In this document: one piece after another, positions 35,208 through 39,281 of the stretch
Numbering within the stretch: the stretch's first letter is position 1
How the letters are laid out: the number at the start of each line of letters is the position of its first letter
DNA from: Burkholderiales bacterium
Lineage (GTDB): Bacteria; Pseudomonadota; Gammaproteobacteria; Burkholderiales; Burkholderiaceae_E
Reading direction: 5' to 3'
DNA: 39,281 nucleotides
NCBI GenBank assembly: GCA_003577305.1
Contig: QEVL01000022.1
Span: 1-39,281, forward strand
Notes under the pieces: model-generated
Told to the model about the DNA's origin: nothing
What the model saw: only the letters and a program-made list of their open reading frames with translations
Databases searched by the model: none
Program-made: the position numbers and the translations under genes

Positions 35208-35379
35208 ACGCGCAGGGCCGCCGGCTCAGCGGTTGCCGTTGCCCCGGCCCTGGTTGCCCTTGGCCTGGCCGCGCGGCCCCGGGTGCGGAAGATCCGTTCA
35301 TGACCCGTCCGGCGCCGCAACCGCCGTGCAGGTTCCGGGATCGCCGGCGCACCTGCGCTGCCGGCGCAGACGCCGCCAT

Positions 35380-35409
35380 TTGCGCGGAAAGCGTGAATAA
35401 CGCTACAAT
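35380..35409 (+). promoter_or_regulatory. Promoter of rpmB-rpmG
   Basis: TTGCGC at 35380-35385 and TACAAT at 35404-35409 with 18 bases between. Transcription would start near 35416, giving a leader of about 119 bases. Confidence 0.65.
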
Positions 35410-35466
35410 TTGCGGCTTTGCTGCAATACCTGCCGCAACACCGAGACAACTCACCGAGACAACCCA

Positions 35467-35511
35467 GGGGCGGGTCCGCCAGGTCTCGCGCCGAGGGGCG
35501 AGCCCGCCAGG
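35467..35511 (+). repeat. Two 17-base direct repeats in the rpmB leader
   Basis: GGGGCGGGTCCGCCAGG (35467-35483) and GGGGCGAGCCCGCCAGG (35495-35511) match at 15 of 17 positions. The first can fold as GGCGG/CCGCC. They lie just before the L28 ribosome site and may help regulate the ribosomal-protein operon. Confidence 0.5.
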
Positions 35512-35534
35512 GTTCGCGTTCCCAGGAGCCCACG

Positions 35535-35771
35535 ATGGCCAAAGTCTGCCAAGTCACCGGAAAAGCGCCGATGGTCGGCCACAACGTTTCGCACGCGAAC
35601 AACAAGACCAAGCGGCGTTTCCTGCCGAACCTGCAATACCGCCGCTTCTGGGTCGAGAGCGAGAACCGCTGGGTGCGCCTGCGCGTCACCAACGCGGCGC
35701 TGCGGCTGATCGACAAGAAAGGCATCGACGCGGTGCTCGCCGAGCTGCGCGCCCGCGGCGAAGCGGCCTGA
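35535..35771 (+). CDS. rpmB: 50S ribosomal protein L28
   Basis: A protein of 78 residues from ATG 35535, preceded by AGGAG. It has [34 protein letters not shown] at the start and [19 protein letters not shown] near the end, the L28 pattern of full length. It assembles into the large ribosomal subunit. rpmG follows 17 bases later. Confidence 0.97.
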   Translation: MAKVCQVTGKAPMVGHNVSHANNKTKRRFLPNLQYRRFWVESENRWVRLRVTNAALRLIDKKGIDAVLAELRARGEAA

Positions 35772-35788
35772 CCCCAGGGACACCGATC

Positions 35789-35944
35789 ATGCGCGACAAG
35801 ATCAAGCTCGAATCGACGGCCGGCACCGGCCACTTCTACACGACGACCAAGAACAAGCGGACGATGCCGGAGAAAATGGAGATCCGGAAATTCGATCCGG
35901 TCGCCCGCAAGCACGTCGTCTACAAGGAAGCGAAGATCAAGTAG
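35789..35944 (+). CDS. rpmG: 50S ribosomal protein L33
   Basis: A protein of 51 residues: [22 protein letters not shown] and [18 protein letters not shown] are diagnostic for L33. The zinc-binding cysteines are absent, so this is the zinc-independent form. It follows rpmB in the usual two-gene operon. Confidence 0.97.
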   Translation: MRDKIKLESTAGTGHFYTTTKNKRTMPEKMEIRKFDPVARKHVVYKEAKIK

Positions 35945-35951
35945 GCCGGGT

Positions 35952-35970
35952 GGCCCCTCGTTCGGGGGCC
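35952..35970 (+). terminator. Hairpin after rpmG
   Basis: GGCCCC and GGGGCC around a seven-base loop, followed by CTGTCGTT. It begins seven bases after the rpmG stop. The tail is only weakly U-rich. Confidence 0.55.
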
Positions 35971-36035
35971 CTGTCGTTGCCTGCGCACTTCCTGCGCATC
36001 GCCTGCGCATTTCCTGCACTTGCCCCGCGGCCCCG

Positions 36036-37526
36036 TCACGGCGGCCGCACCCAGATGACGCCGCCGAGTTCGCGCTGCTGCGATTGCAGCAGGTTCGACT
36101 GCGCATGCTCGTCGGCCGGGTCGAGCGCCGCCGCCCGTTCGAGCACGGTACGCGCCTCGTCCCAGCGCCCGGCCTCCATGTACGCGACGCCCAGATTGTT
36201 CAGCACGCGCACCTTGTCGGGCGCGCCGCGGCGCGCCGCTTCCCACAGCGCGATCTCGCTGCGATAGTCGGCATTGCGCACCAGCGTCAGCGTGGACAGC
36301 GCGACCGCCGCGAAGATGCCGGCGAGCACCGCGAGCACCCGGCCCGCCCTGCCGCGAGCGCTGGCCCGCACCGCTTCGACCGCCAGCGCAAACGCCGCAC
36401 CCCAGAGCGCGGGATAGAAATGGCGCTCGGCCAGCGGGTCGTAGCGCACGCGCAGCGCATAGAGCGGACCGAGCCACGCGAGCACCCACAGAAGCCCGAG
36501 CAGCCAGTGCGGCCGCGAGTGCCGCACGCGCCACGCCGACGCCGCGACGCCGGCGAGCACGAACGCGCCGAGCAGCCGATGCTGCGCCGACATCGCGCGC
36601 GGCGCCAGGTCCGGATCGATGTTCGGGTAGCGCAGCAGCGCGAAGGCCGAGGCGAAGTACTCGATCACGGGCAGGAACGACGCCTGCCCCAGCCGCGCGG
36701 TCGCGATGCGCCGCGACACTTCGAGCAACGCGTCGTAGCGCTCGTGCAGCGCGAGCCAGGCGGCAAAGAGCGCCACGATCGCGATCGGCAACGCAGCCCG
36801 CCGCACCACCTCGGCCAGGCGCGCGCGCGTGAACGCGGCCGATGCCATGGGCCCGGGCGACCCGGGCGATCCGGCCGAAGCGGCCGACGCGCGGTCGCGC
36901 CGCGCCCACTCCCAGCCGAGCCAGAGCAGCGGGGTCACGAAGGCGGTCTCGCGCGCCATGAACGCGCCTGCGCACGCCGCGAGCGCGAGCACACCCCAAG
37001 CGGCACCTTCGCCGCGGCGCCAGCGAAGGTATGCCCACAGGCTGGTCGCGGCGAGCAGCGTCCCGAGCGCCATCGAGCGCCCGTTCAGGTAGCTCACGGC
37101 TTCGGTCGCGAACGGATGCAGTCCGAAGATGGCCGCAGCGACGATCGCAATGGCGCCGGCGGCCTGCGCCTGCGCATCGGGCAGGCAACTGCGGGCGACA
37201 CGCGCGCCGAGTGCGGCGAAGACGAGCACCGCAGCGAGGTGGATCGACAGGTTGCCGATGCGGTGCCCCATCGGCACGTTGCCGATCCGCTCGCCGAGCG
37301 CGTGCGTGAGCACGAAGCTCGCTTTCGTCAACGGCCGGACGTGGCGGCCGGCCTCTTTCCACCACGCGGCGACCGACTGCGCACCGGGATCGACCGCGAT
37401 CGTCGCATGGTCGTCGAACTGGAACGGGCCCGGCAGCGCGACCAGGTACACCGCGGCGACCAGGGCAAGCACGATCGCAGCCTGGACGGGCCGCACTGCG
37501 GCCGGCTCATGCGAACCCGCACTCAC
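36036..37526 (-). CDS. Multi-span membrane protein with C-terminal TPR
   Basis: About 496 residues if the GTG at 37526 is the start, two bases after the upstream stop. Eight or more hydrophobic segments fill residues 15-400. They include FQFDDHATIAVDP near the start, then GHRIGNLSIHLAAVLVF and the motif FGLHPFATEAVSYLNGRSM. A tetratricopeptide repeat follows (VLNNLGVAYMEAGRWDEARTVLERAAALDP). This matches the O-mannosyltransferase-like membrane TPR family found in many bacteria. Its function is unknown. Its stop is in front of the convergent rpmG terminator. Confidence 0.75.
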   Translation of the reverse strand: MSAGSHEPAAVRPVQAAIVLALVAAVYLVALPGPFQFDDHATIAVDPGAQSVAAWWKEAGRHVRPLTKASFVLTHALGERIGNVPMGHRIGNLSIHLAAVLVFAALGARVARSCLPDAQAQAAGAIAIVAAAIFGLHPFATEAVSYLNGRSMALGTLLAATSLWAYLRWRRGEGAAWGVLALAACAGAFMARETAFVTPLLWLGWEWARRDRASAASAGSPGSPGPMASAAFTRARLAEVVRRAALPIAIVALFAAWLALHERYDALLEVSRRIATARLGQASFLPVIEYFASAFALLRYPNIDPDLAPRAMSAQHRLLGAFVLAGVAASAWRVRHSRPHWLLGLLWVLAWLGPLYALRVRYDPLAERHFYPALWGAAFALAVEAVRASARGRAGRVLAVLAGIFAAVALSTLTLVRNADYRSEIALWEAARRGAPDKVRVLNNLGVAYMEAGRWDEARTVLERAAALDPADEHAQSNLLQSQQRELGGVIWVRPP

Positions 37527-37528
37527 GC

Positions 37529-38386
37529 TCAGGAGTCGGGCTCGCCGATCGTCGAGCGACTGCGCACGCGCGGATAGCCGGTCAGCCGCTCGAAGGCTTC
37601 GTCGAGCAGCGCCACGGCAACCGGCCAGCGGTCTTCGCCGCCGAGCACGACCGCGACCACGGTCGAGGAGCCGCGTTGCGCGGCGGCGATCAGGCACGGA
37701 CCGGCGCCGCGCGTGAATCCGGTCTTCAGGCCGAAGGCTCCGTCGTAGCGCCCGAGCAGCGCGTTGGTGTTGTGCACCACGAACTCGCGCCGGCCATCCG
37801 TCGTGGCCAGGCGCACCGAGGGCAGCGCGGCCGCATCGGCGAGCAGCGGTTCGGCGAGCGCGCGCCGGGCGAGCGCGAGCAGGTCGAGCGCCGTCGTGTG
37901 CTGGCCAGGGCGATCGAAGCCGCACGGATCGACGAAGTGGGTGTCGGCCATGCCGATGCGCGCCGCGAGACGATTCATCCGCGTCACGAACGCTTGCGCG
38001 CTGTCGGCGACACGCTCTGCCAGCGCGACGCAGGCGTCGTTCGCCGAGCCCACGAGCATCGCCGCGAGCAGCGACGAGACGGACAGGCGCTCGCCGGCGC
38101 GCAGGCCCAGCCGCGTGCCGCCCGCCCGTGCAGCCCTTGCGCTCACCCGCGTGGACGCCTGCAACAGCGCCGGGTCGGCGTGTGCCGCCTCGGCGACGAC
38201 CAGCGCGGCCGCGAGCTTGGCGAGACTCGCGGGCTGGCGCCTCACGCTCTCGCCGCGGCCGAGCAGCACCCGGCCGTCGGCCTCGACGACGTAGGCGGCG
38301 GGCGTGCGCGCGCCCTCGGGCATCCAGTGGGGTTCGGCCGCACCGGCCAGCGGCCAGGCGGCGAACAGCGCGAGCGCGAGGCGCAC
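37529..38386 (-). CDS. D-alanyl-D-alanine carboxypeptidase/endopeptidase (PBP7/DacC type)
   Basis: About 285 residues from GTG 38386, giving a short signal peptide (LALALFAAWPLAGA-AEPH); no in-frame ATG is available. The three active-site motifs of serine peptidases S11 are intact. SLAK has Ser54 and Lys57, SAN lies at 114-116 (LVGSANDACVALAE), and KTG at 221-223 (FGLKTGFTRGAG). It would trim or cleave peptidoglycan peptides in the periplasm. It lies between the HExxH protein gene upstream and the TPR membrane protein, which starts two bases after its stop, suggesting an operon. Confidence 0.88.
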   Translation of the reverse strand: MRLALALFAAWPLAGAAEPHWMPEGARTPAAYVVEADGRVLLGRGESVRRQPASLAKLAAALVVAEAAHADPALLQASTRVSARAARAGGTRLGLRAGERLSVSSLLAAMLVGSANDACVALAERVADSAQAFVTRMNRLAARIGMADTHFVDPCGFDRPGQHTTALDLLALARRALAEPLLADAAALPSVRLATTDGRREFVVHNTNALLGRYDGAFGLKTGFTRGAGPCLIAAAQRGSSTVVAVVLGGEDRWPVAVALLDEAFERLTGYPRVRSRSTIGEPDS

Positions 38387-38421
38387 CGGCAGCGCCCGCG
38401 CAACCGGCCGGCGGCGCCGGC

Positions 38422-39144
38422 TCAGGGACGCGTGCACTTGCGTTCGAAGTCCCTCATGTCCGGCCTCGGGCAACGCCGCAGCGTGAAGCTGCGACCGCTC
38501 GGCGCGGGAACGAAGGCATCCGATTTGCAGCGGCCGGCCAGTTCCTCGAGCCTGTTGCGCGTGTACTGCACCTCGAGCATGTAGCCGGTGCGCTCTTCGT
38601 ACATGTAGTCGATCGCCGACTGCGTGCTCATCCGGTTGATCAGCGCGCCGAGGTAGCTGAACGGATTGCTGGTGTCGCGCCACGGCGCGTCCGGCTGATT
38701 GTGCGCGTCGCACATCTTCTTGTGCCACGACTCGTGGTATTCGATCACCCCGCGCAGGCACGCCGTCGGCGCATCGACCGTCACGTTGCAGTTGCGGTCG
38801 GTGCTGCCACGGGCCGTGCGCGCCGGGACGTTGCCCTTGTCGTGGCGAATCACCGAGATCACCTCGTCCACGCACAGCGCGAGATCGTCCTTGGTACTGA
38901 GCGCGGAGATCACCTTGCCCTGCTTGCTCTCTTCCGAGCGTACCTGGCGGATCAGCCGGTCCCACTCGCCGACTGCACCCCGCGCGGCACAATAGCGCGA
39001 GAACAGGTCGTTCGCGTCCGCGCAGTCGCAATCGGTGCGGGACTGCGATTGCGCTTGCGCGGCGAGCGCGGCGAAAGCGAAGGCCACTGCCGCGAGCGCC
39101 CGCGCGACGAGTGCTCCCGAGGCCGGGTAGCCTGCGAACTTCAT
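38422..39144 (-). CDS. Secreted Cys-rich protein with HExxH motif, family not recognised
   Basis: A protein of 240 residues from ATG 39144, with GGAGG five to six bases upstream. A clear signal peptide ends about residue 31 (LAAQAQ). The mature protein has ten cysteines (39, 41, 52, 91, 119, 129, 145, 206, 225, 237), suited to disulfides. HESWH lies at 137-141 in IEYHESWHKKMCD. A later EERTGYMLE (183-191) resembles the glutamate region of gluzincin peptidases. If real, it would be a zinc peptidase, but I do not recognise the family. It sits upstream of a cell-wall peptidase and downstream of an Ala/Pro-rich protein. Confidence 0.8.
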   Translation of the reverse strand: MKFAGYPASGALVARALAAVAFAFAALAAQAQSQSRTDCDCADANDLFSRYCAARGAVGEWDRLIRQVRSEESKQGKVISALSTKDDLALCVDEVISVIRHDKGNVPARTARGSTDRNCNVTVDAPTACLRGVIEYHESWHKKMCDAHNQPDAPWRDTSNPFSYLGALINRMSTQSAIDYMYEERTGYMLEVQYTRNRLEELAGRCKSDAFVPAPSGRSFTLRRCPRPDMRDFERKCTRP

Positions 39145-39146
39145 GC

Positions 39147-39281
39147 TCACCTCCCGAAGAGGCCGCGCAGCCCGCGCACGGCACGATCGACTTCCTGGAG
39201 CACCTGCCCGGCCGCCGGACCCGCGCCGCTGCCGGCCGGCGCGGGCTGCGGTGCGGCCTGCCCTGCCGGCGCCGCCGCCGC
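39147..39281 (-). CDS. C-terminal end of an Ala/Pro-rich protein (continues beyond the window)
   Basis: The minus strand is open from the window edge to a stop at 39147-39149 (44 residues visible). An Ala/Pro/Gly-rich stretch leads to a helix, VLQEVDRAVRGLRGLF, at the end. The stop lies within the ribosome site of the HExxH gene (GGAGGTGAGC), so the two are coupled. Nothing more can be said of its function. Confidence 0.6.
   Translation of the reverse strand, partial: AAAAPAGQAAPQPAPAGSGAGPAAGQVLQEVDRAVRGLRGLFGR

Larger units (their letters stand above)
35208..35534. other. 327-base gap: rpmB promoter and leader
   Basis: The first 170 bases carry no recognised gene. A short minus-strand frame near 35215-35290 ends in a Gly/Asn/Arg-rich stretch but is closed by a stop after 23 codons. 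The second half holds the rpmB promoter and a leader of about 120 bases with two near-identical repeats. Confidence 0.5.

Noticed and set aside
35215..35290. Gly/Asn/Arg-rich minus-strand frame after radC
   Set aside because: It is closed by a stop after 23 codons and has no start or homologue that I recognise. It may be a gene fragment, but this cannot be supported.
1..39281. CRISPR arrays, prophage or toxin-antitoxin modules
   Set aside because: No regularly spaced repeats, phage structural genes or recognisable toxin-antitoxin pairs were seen.

Overview
The window looks like chromosomal DNA from a high-GC betaproteobacterium, most likely of the order Burkholderiales. The evidence is the block ispH–fkpB–radC–rpmB–rpmG, the order zapB-like–zapA–6S RNA–EVE gene, the small Trp-rich membrane protein next to ilvD, and a base composition near 70% G+C with the long antisense shadow ORFs that this produces. 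No species can be named from the sequence alone.

Bases 1-8400 hold a TonB-dependent uptake block. A partial tonB, then exbB and exbD, run on the plus strand. Converging on them is the minus-strand series btuB-btuF-parA-like-tldD-tldE. A near-canonical cobalamin riboswitch lies between a TATAAT promoter and btuB. BtuB and BtuF would import vitamin B12, with TonB-ExbB-ExbD as energy source. No btuC or btuD is present.

Bases 8393-16460 are a redox and copper block: a DsbD/ScsB-type transporter, a TlpA-like thioredoxin and a SCO1 protein on the minus strand. A secreted PD40 beta-propeller protein and a PCu(A)C copper chaperone lie on the plus strand. The part around 11,500-14,000 is visibly less GC-rich than its surroundings and is bordered by an IS1634-family transposase, so transfer is plausible.

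Bases 16461-25600 are mostly housekeeping: cell division (zapB-like, zapA), 6S RNA, an EVE protein, an omega-aminotransferase, a TauE/SafE exporter, a malonyl-CoA synthetase (matB), lgt, bfr with bfd, ilvD and a Trp-rich small protein. Bases 25740-29820 carry a small cytochrome c, a strong terminator, a collapsed branched-chain amino acid (liv) transport operon, an iron-sulfur flavoprotein reductase, an SDR protein and tRNA-Thr(CGT). In the liv remnant, pieces of livH, livM, livG and livF are joined end to end with one frameshift.

Bases 30059-33064 form a tightly overlapping operon: a SAM methyltransferase, an ABC ATPase, and a fused substrate-binding/permease protein of the betaine/osmolyte type. 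After that come ispH, fkpB, radC, rpmB and rpmG. The window ends in a minus-strand run of a membrane TPR protein, a penicillin-binding-type D,D-peptidase, a secreted cysteine-rich HExxH protein and the end of an Ala/Pro-rich protein.

The most unusual items are the telescoped liv operon, the copper module with its unassigned PD40 protein, the methyltransferase-ABC operon with the SBP-permease fusion, and the secreted HExxH protein.
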